Below, piece after piece: positions 35,202 through 44,734 of a DNA stretch of 64,000 nt. A program made the translations under genes and the position numbers. This stretch comes from Lachnospiraceae bacterium (GTDB lineage: Bacteria > Bacillota > Clostridia > Lachnospirales > Lachnospiraceae), in the NCBI GenBank assembly GCA_018384375.1, contig JAHAYJ010000017.1, positions 62,001-126,000 of the forward strand, written 5' to 3'. The notes beneath the pieces are model-generated. The model was not told the DNA's origin. It made no database searches and worked only from the letters and a program-made list of their open reading frames with translations. The number at the start of each line of letters is the position of its first letter. Within the stretch, counting starts at the first letter, position 1.

Positions 35202-35564
35202 ATGGCAAAAAATATTTTAATTGTTGATGACGCTGCTTTCATGCGAATGATGATTAAGGATATCCTTACCAAGAATGGATATAACGTGATCGGAGAAGCT
35301 GAGAATGGTGCAAAGGCTTTTGAAAAATATAACGAGCTTAAGCCCGATCTTGTGCTGATGGATATCACGATGCCTGAGGTAGACGGAATTGCAGCACTTA
35401 AGAAGATTAAGGGAGCTGATCCCAATGCGCTGATCATCATGTGTTCGGCAATGGGACAACAGGCAATGGTTATCGAAGCGATTCAGGGTGGCGCGAAGGA
35501 CTTTATCGTAAAACCCTTCCAGCCTGATCGTGTTCTGGAAGCGGTTAAGAAGGTTATCGGCTAA
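35202..35564 (+). CDS. cheY: Chemotaxis response regulator CheY
   Basis: Predicted 120-residue single receiver domain. Acidic pair VDD near residue 9-10, phospho-acceptor Asp54 in VLMDITMP, and Lys near KPFQPDRV are all present. Phosphorylated by CheA, it binds FliM/FliY to set motor direction. It lies 19 bases after fliY with AGTTAGGAG upstream. Confidence 0.97.
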   Translation: MAKNILIVDDAAFMRMMIKDILTKNGYNVIGEAENGAKAFEKYNELKPDLVLMDITMPEVDGIAALKKIKGADPNALIIMCSAMGQQAMVIEAIQGGAKDFIVKPFQPDRVLEAVKKVIG

Positions 35565-35565
35565 T

Positions 35566-35940
35566 ATGCTTCTTGCTATTACAACGAAAACAGACAGTTA
35601 TATTCAGTTTATGACAGTGCTCATTCTTTTTGTTCTGGTTTTGGGAATTGCTTATGCGGTTACCAGGTGGATTGCAAAAACACAGCAGGGAAGAGTCACG
35701 GCTGGAAATCTTGAAGTAATAGAAACCTGCAGGATCACATCCAATAAGTATGTTCAGATTATCCGGGCAGGTGATAAGTATCTGGTGATTGCTGTTGGCA
35801 AGGATGAAATACATATGCTTGCACAGCTCTCGGAAGATGAGCTTGTGCTGCGAAGCAACGGGCATAGTGAAAATCCGGATTTTGCCAGCGTGCTTGACAG
35901 AGTCCGTAAACTGAAGGATAAAGAAAAGACTAAGGGATAA
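35566..35940 (+). CDS. fliO: Flagellar biosynthesis protein FliO
   Basis: Predicted 124-residue single-pass membrane protein. The helix MTVLILFVLVLGIAYAVTRW is followed by a small cytosolic domain (LEVIETCRITSNKYVQIIRA) typical of FliO, which helps assemble FliP in the export gate. ATG 35566 lies one base after the cheY stop; the track's start at 35530 is inside cheY. Place before fliP supports the call. Confidence 0.9.
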   Translation: MLLAITTKTDSYIQFMTVLILFVLVLGIAYAVTRWIAKTQQGRVTAGNLEVIETCRITSNKYVQIIRAGDKYLVIAVGKDEIHMLAQLSEDELVLRSNGHSENPDFASVLDRVRKLKDKEKTKG

Positions 35941-35946
35941 GGCAAT

Positions 35947-36813
35947 ATGGAGAAGAAGTTTGCCGGAGAAAAAATCATAAAGCGAATATGCCTGCTGCTT
36001 GCGGTGGGCATATTGTGTATTATACCGCGTATGGATGCGAGGGCAACGACTGTTGACTCCAATTTGACCGGTGAGACGGAAACCCGTACCAATATTGAAG
36101 AGCCGGGAAGTGCACAGACGGCGGAGGATCTTCAGGAGCTTAATATCGCAAACAGCCTGACAATTACGCATAGTGGTGATAATGGTCAGGTGAATGGAAC
36201 CCTGAAAATTCTGATCACGCTGACATTGATTGCATTGGCACCGACGTTGCTGATCATGATGACGTCGTTTACCAGGGTAATTATTGTCCTGCATTTTACA
36301 AGGGCTGCATTAAACACCCAAACAGCGCCGCCAAATCAGGTGCTGATTGGGTTAGCTTTGTTTTTAACCTTTTTCATTATGAGACCTACTCTTACAGAAG
36401 TTTATAATGAAGCGGTGGTTCCCTTTGAGGAAGGAACGATTACGCAGGATGAATTTTTCGAAGCCGGCATCAAACCTTTCAGGCAATTTATGTATGGTCA
36501 GACACAGACATCTGATGTGCGGCTGTTTATTGAAATCAGTGGGGAAGAGTGGGATGGCACACTCGATGGTATTCCTCTTACAGTTCTGGTTCCTGCGTTT
36601 ATTATTGGGGAATTGCGGCAGGCCTTTATCATGGGATTTGTGATTTACATTCCTTTTATTGTCATTGATATGGTGGTGGCTTCCACGCTGATGAGTATGG
36701 GTATGATGATGCTGCCACCTACAACAATTTCAATGCCATTTAAGATCCTGCTGTTTGTATTGGCAGATGGGTGGAATCTGATTATCGGAAATCTGGTCAA
36801 AACCTTCTACTGA
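35947..36813 (+). CDS. fliP: Flagellar export gate protein FliP
   Basis: Predicted 288-residue gate subunit. A cleavable signal-like N-terminus (ICLLLAVGILCIIPRMDARA) is followed by an acidic stretch and four membrane helices. MMTSFTRVIIVLHFTRAALN and GMMMLPPTTISMPFKILLFV are strongly conserved. It forms the central pore with FliQ and FliR. Confidence 0.97.
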   Translation: MEKKFAGEKIIKRICLLLAVGILCIIPRMDARATTVDSNLTGETETRTNIEEPGSAQTAEDLQELNIANSLTITHSGDNGQVNGTLKILITLTLIALAPTLLIMMTSFTRVIIVLHFTRAALNTQTAPPNQVLIGLALFLTFFIMRPTLTEVYNEAVVPFEEGTITQDEFFEAGIKPFRQFMYGQTQTSDVRLFIEISGEEWDGTLDGIPLTVLVPAFIIGELRQAFIMGFVIYIPFIVIDMVVASTLMSMGMMMLPPTTISMPFKILLFVLADGWNLIIGNLVKTFY

Positions 36814-36880
36814 CAGTGAAGGTCAGAGAAAGCAGTTTATGAATGATTATTGGTTATAGAAGAGTGAATGGAGTGGAAAA

Positions 36881-37150
36881 ATGACAGTTGATGAGGTTAC
36901 AGCCATTGCCAGTTCGGCTTTATATCTGGTTATTAAAGTATCAGCACCCGTGCTCCTTGTGTCCTTGATCGTCGGATTGATTATCAGTATTTTTCAAACC
37001 GTGACTTCCATTCAGGAACAGACACTTACCTTTGTCCCCAAGATCATAGCAGTATTTCTTGCGTTGATCGTGCTGGGAAACTGGATGCTTGGAGAACTTT
37101 CCGGCTTTATGGAAACATTGTGGTCTGACTTTAGTCGTTATGTAAGGTAA
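36881..37150 (+). CDS. fliQ: Flagellar export gate protein FliQ
   Basis: Predicted 89-residue two-helix membrane protein. The family core LIVGLIISIFQTVTSIQEQT and LTFVPKIIAVF is present. A 67-base gap with no visible promoter separates it from fliP; fliR follows after 5 bases. Confidence 0.97.
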   Translation: MTVDEVTAIASSALYLVIKVSAPVLLVSLIVGLIISIFQTVTSIQEQTLTFVPKIIAVFLALIVLGNWMLGELSGFMETLWSDFSRYVR

Positions 37151-37155
37151 AGAAC

Positions 37156-37935
37156 ATGCTGGAATATGCGTTTACATATGCGGATCTGGAATATTTTCTG
37201 CTGATACTGGTCAGGGTTTCATGCTTTATCTACATTGCTCCCTTTTTCAGCATGAGCAATACACCCAGGCGCATCCGGGTGGCTTTAAGCGTGTTTATCG
37301 CAATTCTGTTGTATCAGGCAATGCCTCATGATCCGCTTGCATACAATACAATTTTAGGATATTTTATGATCGTCATGAAGGAAGCACTCACGGGACTGCT
37401 CATTGGTTTTTCGGCAAATCTCTGCGGAACAGTGGTTTCCTTTGCGGGGCATATTGCAGATATGGAGATGGGCCTTTCCATGGCGAGCCTTATGGATCCT
37501 GCAACGAAGGAAACATCAACTATTTCAGGTATTTACTATAACTATATGGTCCTTTTGATGCTGATGATTTCGGGGATGCATCGCTATCTGATCAAGGCAT
37601 TTGCCGAGACCTATATACTGATTCCGGTTAACGGTGCTATCTTTGACAGCGAGGCGCTTCTTCGTTCAATGACAGAATTCATGGCGAACTATATCATCAT
37701 CGGCTTTCGCATTTGTCTGCCGATCTTCGCAGTTATGATTATTTTAAACGCAGTACTTGGAATTCTTGCCAAGGTTTCTCCGCAGCTTAACATGTTTGCG
37801 GTTGGTATTCAGATGAAGGTGCTGGTAGGTCTCAGCATTTTGTTCCTGTCCACAGCAATGCTGCCGGGGGCGGCAAATTTTATTTATACGCAGATGAAAC
37901 ATATGGTTGCTACCTTTGTGGAAGCAATGATGTGA
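37156..37935 (+). CDS. fliR: Flagellar export gate protein FliR
   Basis: Predicted 259-residue polytopic protein with six or so membrane helices, usual length and order. The LEYFLLILVRVSCFIYIAPF start and FSANLCGTVVSFAGHIADME block are typical of FliR. It completes the FliPQR core pore. Confidence 0.96.
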   Translation: MLEYAFTYADLEYFLLILVRVSCFIYIAPFFSMSNTPRRIRVALSVFIAILLYQAMPHDPLAYNTILGYFMIVMKEALTGLLIGFSANLCGTVVSFAGHIADMEMGLSMASLMDPATKETSTISGIYYNYMVLLMLMISGMHRYLIKAFAETYILIPVNGAIFDSEALLRSMTEFMANYIIIGFRICLPIFAVMIILNAVLGILAKVSPQLNMFAVGIQMKVLVGLSILFLSTAMLPGAANFIYTQMKHMVATFVEAMM

Positions 37936-37965
37936 TGAAGCATGCAGACGGAAGGAGCAAGCTGC

Positions 37966-39099
37966 ATGATGGAAAGGGAAGAAAATCTTTTATTGAAATA
38001 TAATTTGCAGTTTTTTGCAAAAGACGGTCCCGGCGGTGAAAAGACGGAGGAGCCCACGGCAAAGAAGCTGGAGGATGCCAGAAAGGAAGGGCAGGTAGCT
38101 AAGAGTAAGGAGATAGCCAATGCCTTTGGGATACTGGCGCTTTTCGTGATACTGAAGGTTTATCTGGGAACCATGGGAACCCGTTTTATTGCGCTTTTTT
38201 CTGCAGTATATAACCAGCTTCCGGATGTGACAAAGATGTATAATGGAGACCTTCCGGTGGCAGCTTTGCAGACCATCATCCGTGGAATGATGGTCCAGCT
38301 GATCATTATTGTAGCACCTGTTTTTCTTGTCGGTTTTCTTGTGGCGTTCGTATGTGATGTGGCACAGGTGAAATGGAAGCCGACGGGTAAGCCGTTACAG
38401 CCGAAATTCAGTAAACTGAATCCGATAAAAGGCTTTGGTAGAATTTTTTCTTCCAATTCACTGATGGAACTGCTGAAATCGGCTTTGAAGCTCATTTTGA
38501 TCGGCTATATGGTTTATTCCTACCTGAAAGGAAGGGTGGATCAGATCTATCTTCTCTATGGCATATCCCTCAAGCAGGCAATTGGTCTGATCGGAGAAAT
38601 TGTTGTAGATCTCGGGATCAGGATTGCCGCCGTTTATATGGTGATTGCACTGCTTGATTTTGCATATCAGAAATGGAAGTTTAAAGAAGATATGAAGATG
38701 ACCAAGCAGGAAGTTAAGGATGAATACAAGAACCAGGAAGGTGATCCGCAGGTCAAAAGCAAGCAGAAGCAACGGATGCGGGAAGCATCCATGCGGCGTA
38801 TGATGCAGCAGCTGCCGGAGGCCGATGTAGTCATTACCAACCCGACGCACTATGCAGTGGCTATCAAGTATGATCCTGATAAATATGATGCTCCTTATGT
38901 ACTTGCAAAGGGCGAAAATTATCTGGCACAGAGAATTAAGGACGTGGCAAGGGAGCATGATATTGAGATTGTTGAAAATAAGCCGTTGGCACGAATGCTG
39001 TATGCCAACGTGGAAATCGGGGAGCTGATACCCCCGGAGCTTTACCAGGCGGTAGCGGAGGTACTGGCCTTTGTATATCACCTGAAAGGAAAAGTGTAA
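37966..39099 (+). CDS. flhB: Flagellar export switch protein FlhB
   Basis: Predicted 377-residue gate protein with four membrane helices and a cytosolic autocleaving domain. The NPTH cleavage motif lies at 292-295 (VVITNPTHYAVAIKY). The basic N-terminal GEKTEEPTAKKLEDARKEGQ is diagnostic. The FlhB-FliK interaction switches export from hook to filament proteins. ATG 37966 is 8 bases after AAGGAG; ATG 37942 in the track precedes that site. Confidence 0.97.
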   Translation: MMEREENLLLKYNLQFFAKDGPGGEKTEEPTAKKLEDARKEGQVAKSKEIANAFGILALFVILKVYLGTMGTRFIALFSAVYNQLPDVTKMYNGDLPVAALQTIIRGMMVQLIIIVAPVFLVGFLVAFVCDVAQVKWKPTGKPLQPKFSKLNPIKGFGRIFSSNSLMELLKSALKLILIGYMVYSYLKGRVDQIYLLYGISLKQAIGLIGEIVVDLGIRIAAVYMVIALLDFAYQKWKFKEDMKMTKQEVKDEYKNQEGDPQVKSKQKQRMREASMRRMMQQLPEADVVITNPTHYAVAIKYDPDKYDAPYVLAKGENYLAQRIKDVAREHDIEIVENKPLARMLYANVEIGELIPPELYQAVAEVLAFVYHLKGKV

Positions 39100-39127
39100 A
39101 AATACCTGAGAAGAAAGGAGGATGGGC

Positions 39128-41161
39128 ATGAAAAAGGCAGATGTTGGTGTAGCGGCATATATACTTGCAGCATTTATTATGTTGATCGTGCCCATTCCAA
39201 GCTGGCTTCTTGATGTTCTGCTGGCATGTAATATTGCAATTGCCTTTACCATTCTTTTTGGAACGATGTTTTCCAAAGAGGTATTGGATATGTCGTTTTT
39301 CCCGACCATGCTGTTGTTCACGACCATATTCAGGATTGCGCTTAATATATCTTCCACAAGATTGATTCTTACCACGGGTGATCCGGGACAGGTGGTCTCA
39401 ACCTTCGGAAATTATGTGGGCGGGGGAGACTTAATTGTAGGGGCAATTGTTTTCATCATCCTGATCCTGGTACAGTTTATGGTGATTAATAAGGGCTCTG
39501 AAAGAGTTGCAGAGGTAACAGCCAGATTTACCCTGGATGCAATGCCCGGAAAACAGATGGCAATCGATGCGGATCTGAATACCGGTGCCATTACGGATGC
39601 AGAAGCCAAAAGACGCAGAGACAAAATCCAGGAGGAAGCAAATTTCTTTGGTTCCATGGACGGTGCCGTAAAGTATGTTAAGGGAGATGCTACGGCAGGC
39701 CTTGTCATTACGGCAGTCAATATTGTGGGCGGTATTGCCATGGGTGTTTTGCGGCAGAATCTGGATTTCAACGCTGCACTCAATAAATATGTGATCCTTA
39801 CCATTGGTGACGGACTTGTCAGCCAGATTCCCTCTCTTCTGATTTCCCTATCTACAGGTATTCTGGTAACGAAGGGCTCCAAGGATGCGGATTTCGGTAC
39901 GGTTCTGATCAGTCAGCTGTTTGGAATTCCCAAGGTGCTCTATCTGGTAGGCGCAATCATAGCAGGACTTGGAATTGTCACCCCCCTGCCCGATGTGGTA
40001 TTTCTGGCACTGGGTCTTATCTTTATCGTGACAGGGAGAATTATTGCAGGAACAATAGAAACGGCACAGATTGAGGACGAGGTGAATGCGGATGAGGCCG
40101 CGGCGGAGGAAATCAGGCAGCCTGAAAATGTCAACAGCCTTCTTCAGGTAGATCCGATTGAATTGGAGTTCGGATATGGGATTATCCCGCTGGCAGATGT
40201 AAATCAGGGTGGTGATCTTCTGGATCGTGTCGTTATGATCAGAAGACAGATTGCATTGGAACTCGGAACGGTAGTGCCGATCATTCGTCTGCGGGATAAC
40301 ATACAGCTGAATCCTAATCAATATATTATTAAGATCAAGGGTATTCAGGTCAGTGAGGGAGAAATTCTCTTTGATCATTATATGGCAATGAATCCCGGAT
40401 ATGTGGAGGAAGAAATCACGGGAATCCCGACCTTTGAACCGTCCTTCCATCTGCCGGCAATCTGGATCACGGAGGGACAGAGAGAAAGGGCCGAGAGCCT
40501 GGGATATACGGTGGTAGATCCACCATCCATTATTGCAACACATCTGACAGAAATTATCAGACAATATATTTCAGAGCTTCTTACAAGACAGGATGTACAG
40601 AATCTGGTGAACAATTTGAAGGAAACCAACCCATCCCTTGTGGAGGAGCTTGTACCGAAGCAGCTTGGTCTTGGTGAGATCCAGAAGGTTCTTCAGAATC
40701 TGCTTAAGGAGGGAATCTCCATCAGAGATCTGCTTACTATTTTTGAAACACTTGCAGATTATGCTTCTACGACAAGAGATACGGATATTCTCACAGAATA
40801 TGTAAGACAGAGTCTGAAACGGGCAATTTCCAGTAAGTTCTTTCCGGCGAATGAGACAACCAGTGTTGTCACGCTGGATCCGAAGCTGGAACAGGAAATC
40901 ATGGCGAGTGTAAAGCAGACAGAGACCGGGGCTTATCTGACGCTTGATCCGGAAAAGACCAAGGCAATCATGAAATCGGTGGGAACAGAAACCGCCAAGC
41001 TGGAAAATCTTGGAAAAAACCCCATCGTAATCACATCCCCTATTGTACGGATGTATTTTAAACGTCTGACGGAAGAGTATTACAAGGATTTAATAGTAGT
41101 TTCTTATAATGAGATTGAGAGTAATATTGAATTACAGTCTGTAGGAATGGTGACAGCATGA
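39128..41161 (+). CDS. flhA: Flagellar export protein FlhA
   Basis: Predicted 677-residue FHIPEP-family protein. Eight membrane helices fill the first 330 residues, with the conserved loop AEVTARFTLDAMPGKQMAID, and a large cytosolic domain forms the substrate-docking ring. ATG 39128 is preferred, 6 bases after AAAGGAGG; ATG 39122 abuts it. It overlaps flhF at ATGA. Confidence 0.98.
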   Translation: MKKADVGVAAYILAAFIMLIVPIPSWLLDVLLACNIAIAFTILFGTMFSKEVLDMSFFPTMLLFTTIFRIALNISSTRLILTTGDPGQVVSTFGNYVGGGDLIVGAIVFIILILVQFMVINKGSERVAEVTARFTLDAMPGKQMAIDADLNTGAITDAEAKRRRDKIQEEANFFGSMDGAVKYVKGDATAGLVITAVNIVGGIAMGVLRQNLDFNAALNKYVILTIGDGLVSQIPSLLISLSTGILVTKGSKDADFGTVLISQLFGIPKVLYLVGAIIAGLGIVTPLPDVVFLALGLIFIVTGRIIAGTIETAQIEDEVNADEAAAEEIRQPENVNSLLQVDPIELEFGYGIIPLADVNQGGDLLDRVVMIRRQIALELGTVVPIIRLRDNIQLNPNQYIIKIKGIQVSEGEILFDHYMAMNPGYVEEEITGIPTFEPSFHLPAIWITEGQRERAESLGYTVVDPPSIIATHLTEIIRQYISELLTRQDVQNLVNNLKETNPSLVEELVPKQLGLGEIQKVLQNLLKEGISIRDLLTIFETLADYASTTRDTDILTEYVRQSLKRAISSKFFPANETTSVVTLDPKLEQEIMASVKQTETGAYLTLDPEKTKAIMKSVGTETAKLENLGKNPIVITSPIVRMYFKRLTEEYYKDLIVVSYNEIESNIELQSVGMVTA

Positions 41162-42393
41162 TAATTAAAAAATTTCAGGGAAAAACAGAAGCGGAAGCGG
41201 TGGAAAGCGCTAAAAAGGAATTGGGCAACGGTGTGGTGATTATGAATGTCAGAAATGTCAAGCGGAAGGGAATCTTTAGTTTTCTGATGCCGCAGCTGAC
41301 AGAGGTCACGGTAGCACTTGAGGAGGAGCCGATGCGTGTCCCGCCGGCAGTGGCTGCAGCCAAGGAAGAAATAAAGCAGCAGCCTCTCGTCAATGCGATT
41401 GCGAAAGGAGCACGTGAGGTATCACCGGATTCGGCAAGTGTCGTGCCGGGGCAGACAGTGAGTGAGGATGTAAAACAGGAAAGCAGTGCCATTGCGGAAA
41501 AACTTGACAGTCTGCACAGCCTCCTGGAACAGCAGCTTCAAAAGCCTGACAGGGAAGAGGAGAGCAAGGCGGATGAGAAGGAAGAGACCAGTGAACTGGA
41601 ACGCTTTATGAAGCTTCTTTACAATACCATGCTGGATAATGAAGTGAATGAACAGTATGCAAATCAGATCATTGATGAGATTGAGAAGATCAATAAGCCG
41701 AACATGCCGTTTGATTATGCATTGGCTAATACTTATCAGAGGATGATTTTAAAATTTGGAAATCCTGCCGGTATTGCGCCAGCACAGAAAGGGCCTAAGG
41801 TGGTGTTCTTTGTCGGACCGACAGGCGTGGGAAAGACGACCACCATTGCGAAGATCGCATCGAAATTCAGTGTAGAGGGTGGCAAAAAGGTGGCACTTCT
41901 GACCGCCGATACCTATCGGATCGCGGCAGCGGAGCAGCTGCGCACCTATGCCAATATTCTGGAAGTACCGTTCCATGTTATTTATTCCACAGAGGAAATG
42001 GAACAGGCCTTAAAGGATTTCCGGGATTACGACTATATTCTCGTCGATACGGCGGGGCATTCGCATCATAATGAAGCGCAGAAGGAGGTCATGAATGCAT
42101 TTCTGCATTCCGTGGATGGATTGGCAGAAAAGGAGGTATTTCTTGTTCTGAGTGCTACCACGAAATACCGGGATCTTTTGAGCATTGCCGATACCTATTC
42201 TGCGATGACGGAATACAAATTGATTTTTACCAAATTGGACGAAACAACTACCCTGGGGAATCTTCTGAATCTTAAGCTTCATACCGGAGCGGCGCTTTCC
42301 TATGTGACATGCGGACAGAATGTACCGGATGATATTGAGGTTTTCAATCCGCAGAGAACAGTAAAGCAGCTTCTTGGCGGTGGGAAGAATTAG
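41158..42393 (+). CDS. flhF: SRP-like GTPase FlhF
   Basis: Predicted 411-residue GTPase of the SRP/FtsY class that directs flagellar placement. An N-terminal domain (MIIKKFQGKTEAEAVESAKK) and a Glu-rich linker precede the NG domain with FVGPTGVGKTTTIAKIASKF near residue 220, TADTYRIAAAEQL, DTAGHSHHN and FTKLDETTTLGNLLNL. The ATG overlaps the flhA stop. Confidence 0.96.
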   Translation: MIIKKFQGKTEAEAVESAKKELGNGVVIMNVRNVKRKGIFSFLMPQLTEVTVALEEEPMRVPPAVAAAKEEIKQQPLVNAIAKGAREVSPDSASVVPGQTVSEDVKQESSAIAEKLDSLHSLLEQQLQKPDREEESKADEKEETSELERFMKLLYNTMLDNEVNEQYANQIIDEIEKINKPNMPFDYALANTYQRMILKFGNPAGIAPAQKGPKVVFFVGPTGVGKTTTIAKIASKFSVEGGKKVALLTADTYRIAAAEQLRTYANILEVPFHVIYSTEEMEQALKDFRDYDYILVDTAGHSHHNEAQKEVMNAFLHSVDGLAEKEVFLVLSATTKYRDLLSIADTYSAMTEYKLIFTKLDETTTLGNLLNLKLHTGAALSYVTCGQNVPDDIEVFNPQRTVKQLLGGGKN

Positions 42394-42414
42394 ACAGACA
42401 AGCGAGGAATGTAA

Positions 42415-43305
42415 ATGGATCAGGCACAACAATTAAGAAACATTATTAAGGCGGGAGCCTTTTCGTACAACAGACCGCTGGCAAGAGTGATTGCCGTGAC
42501 AAGCGGAAAAGGGGGCGTGGGGAAGTCTAATGTTGCAATCAATCTGGCAATCCAGTTTAAGAAAATGGGACAGAGAGTCATTATTCTGGATGCAGATTTC
42601 GGACTGGCAAATATAGAGATCATGTTTGGAGCAGTTCCCCAGCATAATCTGTGCGATTTGATTTATCAGGGGAAAAATATCAAGGATATTATTACCTGGG
42701 GGCCCATGGAGGTCGGCTTTATCTCCGGGGGTTCGGGGATCGCGGGATTATCTAATCTGAGCAGAGATTATCTCGTGCATATTATTCAGAACCTGAAGGA
42801 ACTGGATTCCATTGCAGATATTATTATTGTGGATACGGGAGCGGGTATTTCCGATGCAGTGTTGGAATTTCTGGTGGCAAGCGGTGAAATCCTCCTGGTG
42901 ACTACACCCGAGCCCACCTCCATTACAGATTCCTATTCCCTTTTGAAGGCACTTAACAGACATCCGCGTTTTTCAAGTGAGACTTCACAGATTAAGATGA
43001 TTGCCAATAAAGTGGAGGCAAAGGGAGAAGGACAGAACTTGTTTAATAAATTGAATGCGGTAGTAAGTCTTTATCTGGAACTGCCTATCACCTACCTGGG
43101 TGAGATCCCGGAGGATGTACAGCTCTCCAAAGCCGTTATGCAGCAGATGCCGGTGTCCTTACAGACGCCGCAGGCAAAGTCCGCACAGGCATTTGAGGCG
43201 ATTGCAGCGAAGCTGATGGACAAGGAGATAGAGGGAGAGGTTAAGAAGCGGGGAATGGCAGCGTTCTTTTCCCATATTGCAGCAATGAGAAAAATCAATC
43301 TTTAA
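42415..43305 (+). CDS. flhG: MinD-like ATPase FlhG
   Basis: Predicted 296-residue ParA/MinD-family ATPase. The deviant Walker A SGKGGVGKSNVAINLA lies near residues 29-45, followed by ILDADFGLANIEIMFG and IIVDTGAGIS. With FlhF it controls flagellar number and position. It follows flhF after 21 bases. Confidence 0.96.
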   Translation: MDQAQQLRNIIKAGAFSYNRPLARVIAVTSGKGGVGKSNVAINLAIQFKKMGQRVIILDADFGLANIEIMFGAVPQHNLCDLIYQGKNIKDIITWGPMEVGFISGGSGIAGLSNLSRDYLVHIIQNLKELDSIADIIIVDTGAGISDAVLEFLVASGEILLVTTPEPTSITDSYSLLKALNRHPRFSSETSQIKMIANKVEAKGEGQNLFNKLNAVVSLYLELPITYLGEIPEDVQLSKAVMQQMPVSLQTPQAKSAQAFEAIAAKLMDKEIEGEVKKRGMAAFFSHIAAMRKINL

Positions 43306-43317
43306 GGAGGAATCAGG

Positions 43318-44043
43318 ATGCTTTCAAAGTATGTTGTACCGGGAAATAAAGTGGAAATACAGGCGGTGGAAAGGGCAAAATACATTGATGACCTGGAAAA
43401 AAAGAAGGTTTATCAGTCGCAGGTATATGATATCCTATCTGAAGACCGGTTGGAAATCATCATGCCGGTAGATAAGACCAAACTGATTCTTTTGCCGGTA
43501 AATGCGGAATATGATTTATATTTTTATACGCCTTCCGGGCTGTTTCAATGCTTTGCCACTGTGATAGACCGTTATAAGACGGATAATCATTTTATTCTCC
43601 TGATGGAACTGAATAGTAATTTGAGAAAATTCCAGCGAAGAGAATATTACCGCTTGAGCTGTGCTCTGGAAATGGATTCCAGACCCTTGGAAAAGGAAGA
43701 GGTTGAGGCAGTAGAAAAGAGGGATAACTATCTGGTGCCGGGGCTGCCCCTAAAGCGCAGCGTTATTGTAGATATCAGCGGTGGCGGTATCCGCTTTGTC
43801 GGCAATTATGCCTATGAGCCGGAAAGTCTGATCTGCTGTAAATATAACCTGGCTACAGACGGAAGAGTAAAGGAATATACACTGGTGGCGAAAATCCTGA
43901 CAGTAAGGGAATTGGAAGACAGACCTGGCATATATGAACACCGGGCACAATATATCAATATTGACACTGCCGACAGAGAAGAGATCATCCGGTTTATCTT
44001 TGAGGAGGAAAGAAAATACAGAAAGCGAGAAAAAGGTCTGTAA
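43318..44043 (+). CDS. PilZ-domain c-di-GMP effector (YcgR/MotI-like)
   Basis: Predicted 241-residue protein. An N-terminal YcgR-like beta domain precedes a PilZ domain with the c-di-GMP-binding arginines in FQRREYYRLSC and the DISGGGIRF motif. In Bacillus the homologue (YpfA/MotI, DgrA) brakes the motor by acting on MotA when c-di-GMP is high. Its location inside the fla/che operon fits. A Shine-Dalgarno AAGGAGG precedes the ATG. Confidence 0.92.
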   Translation: MLSKYVVPGNKVEIQAVERAKYIDDLEKKKVYQSQVYDILSEDRLEIIMPVDKTKLILLPVNAEYDLYFYTPSGLFQCFATVIDRYKTDNHFILLMELNSNLRKFQRREYYRLSCALEMDSRPLEKEEVEAVEKRDNYLVPGLPLKRSVIVDISGGGIRFVGNYAYEPESLICCKYNLATDGRVKEYTLVAKILTVRELEDRPGIYEHRAQYINIDTADREEIIRFIFEEERKYRKREKGL

Positions 44044-44058
44044 AATGATTACTATGCA

Positions 44059-44087
44059 CTCATGTGAAGTCCACATTGTGTTATAAT
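44059..44087 (+). promoter_or_regulatory. Possible internal promoter before cheB
   Basis: TGT-TATAAT at 44079-44087 is an extended -10. The -35 hexamer (CTCATG) is poor. It lies in an 84-base gap, unusual for this tightly packed operon, and could give extra expression of the chemotaxis genes. Confidence 0.5.
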
Positions 44088-44127
44088 GAACCATACATAA
44101 AATTTTGGATTGTGAGAAGACGCAATT

Positions 44128-44733
44128 ATGATGAAGACAGAAGAGCATAAGGCCGGAAGAAAAGTTGTAGCAATAGCCAGTTCCACCGGTGGACCTAAGG
44201 CATTGCAAAATCTGATTCCTCTGTTGCCGTCTAATCTAAATGCACCTGTACTGATTGTGCAGCATATGCCGGCCGGCTTTACGGAAGCACTGGCGGAAAG
44301 AATCAATAATCTGAGTCAGCTTTCGGTCAAAGAAGCGCAGGAGGGGGATGTTTTAGTTCCGGGACAGGCTCTGCTGGCAAGGGGCGGAAGGCATATGAAT
44401 GTGGTTAAGAGCGGAGCGAAACACGTGATTCATTATTCGGATGAACCGCCCCGCGAGGGTGTCAGGCCGTGTGCAAACTATATGTATGAATCCCTGGCAG
44501 GTTGTGGATATGAAGAAGTGATCTGCGCTGTCCTTACGGGAATGGGAGCAGACGGAACTGTAGGAATCAAACATCTCAAAGAAAAGAAAAAGGTAACAGT
44601 GTTTGCGCAGAGCGAGGAAACCTGTGCGGTATACGGGATGCCAAGAAGCATTGTGCTTTCCGGACTTACCGGGCAGGGGATTTCTTTAGAACAAATTGCG
44701 CAGGAAATCATAAGAAACGTGGGGGTAAATTAA
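44128..44733 (+). CDS. cheB: CheB methylesterase lacking the receiver domain
   Basis: Predicted 201-residue protein consisting only of the CheB catalytic domain. The triad is intact: Ser19 in ASSTGG, His46 in VQHMP and Asp142 in GMGADG. It should demethylate or deamidate chemoreceptors, but the normal N-terminal REC domain of about 120 residues that makes it CheA-dependent is missing. Upstream DNA is the PilZ gene and a short gap, with no broken REC visible. Unregulated activity, or control by another partner, is an inference. The ribosome site before the double ATG is weak. Confidence 0.92.
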   Translation: MMKTEEHKAGRKVVAIASSTGGPKALQNLIPLLPSNLNAPVLIVQHMPAGFTEALAERINNLSQLSVKEAQEGDVLVPGQALLARGGRHMNVVKSGAKHVIHYSDEPPREGVRPCANYMYESLAGCGYEEVICAVLTGMGADGTVGIKHLKEKKKVTVFAQSEETCAVYGMPRSIVLSGLTGQGISLEQIAQEIIRNVGVN

Positions 44734-44734
44734 T

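Noticed and set aside
34634-35440. Minus-strand ORF with HLRHSHAHL-type repeats
   Set aside because: A His/Leu repeat created by the reverse complement of the fliY 21-bp repeat, not a gene.
38458-39375. Minus-strand ORF of 305 residues
   Set aside because: Antisense to flhB and flhA, no motif or ribosome site.
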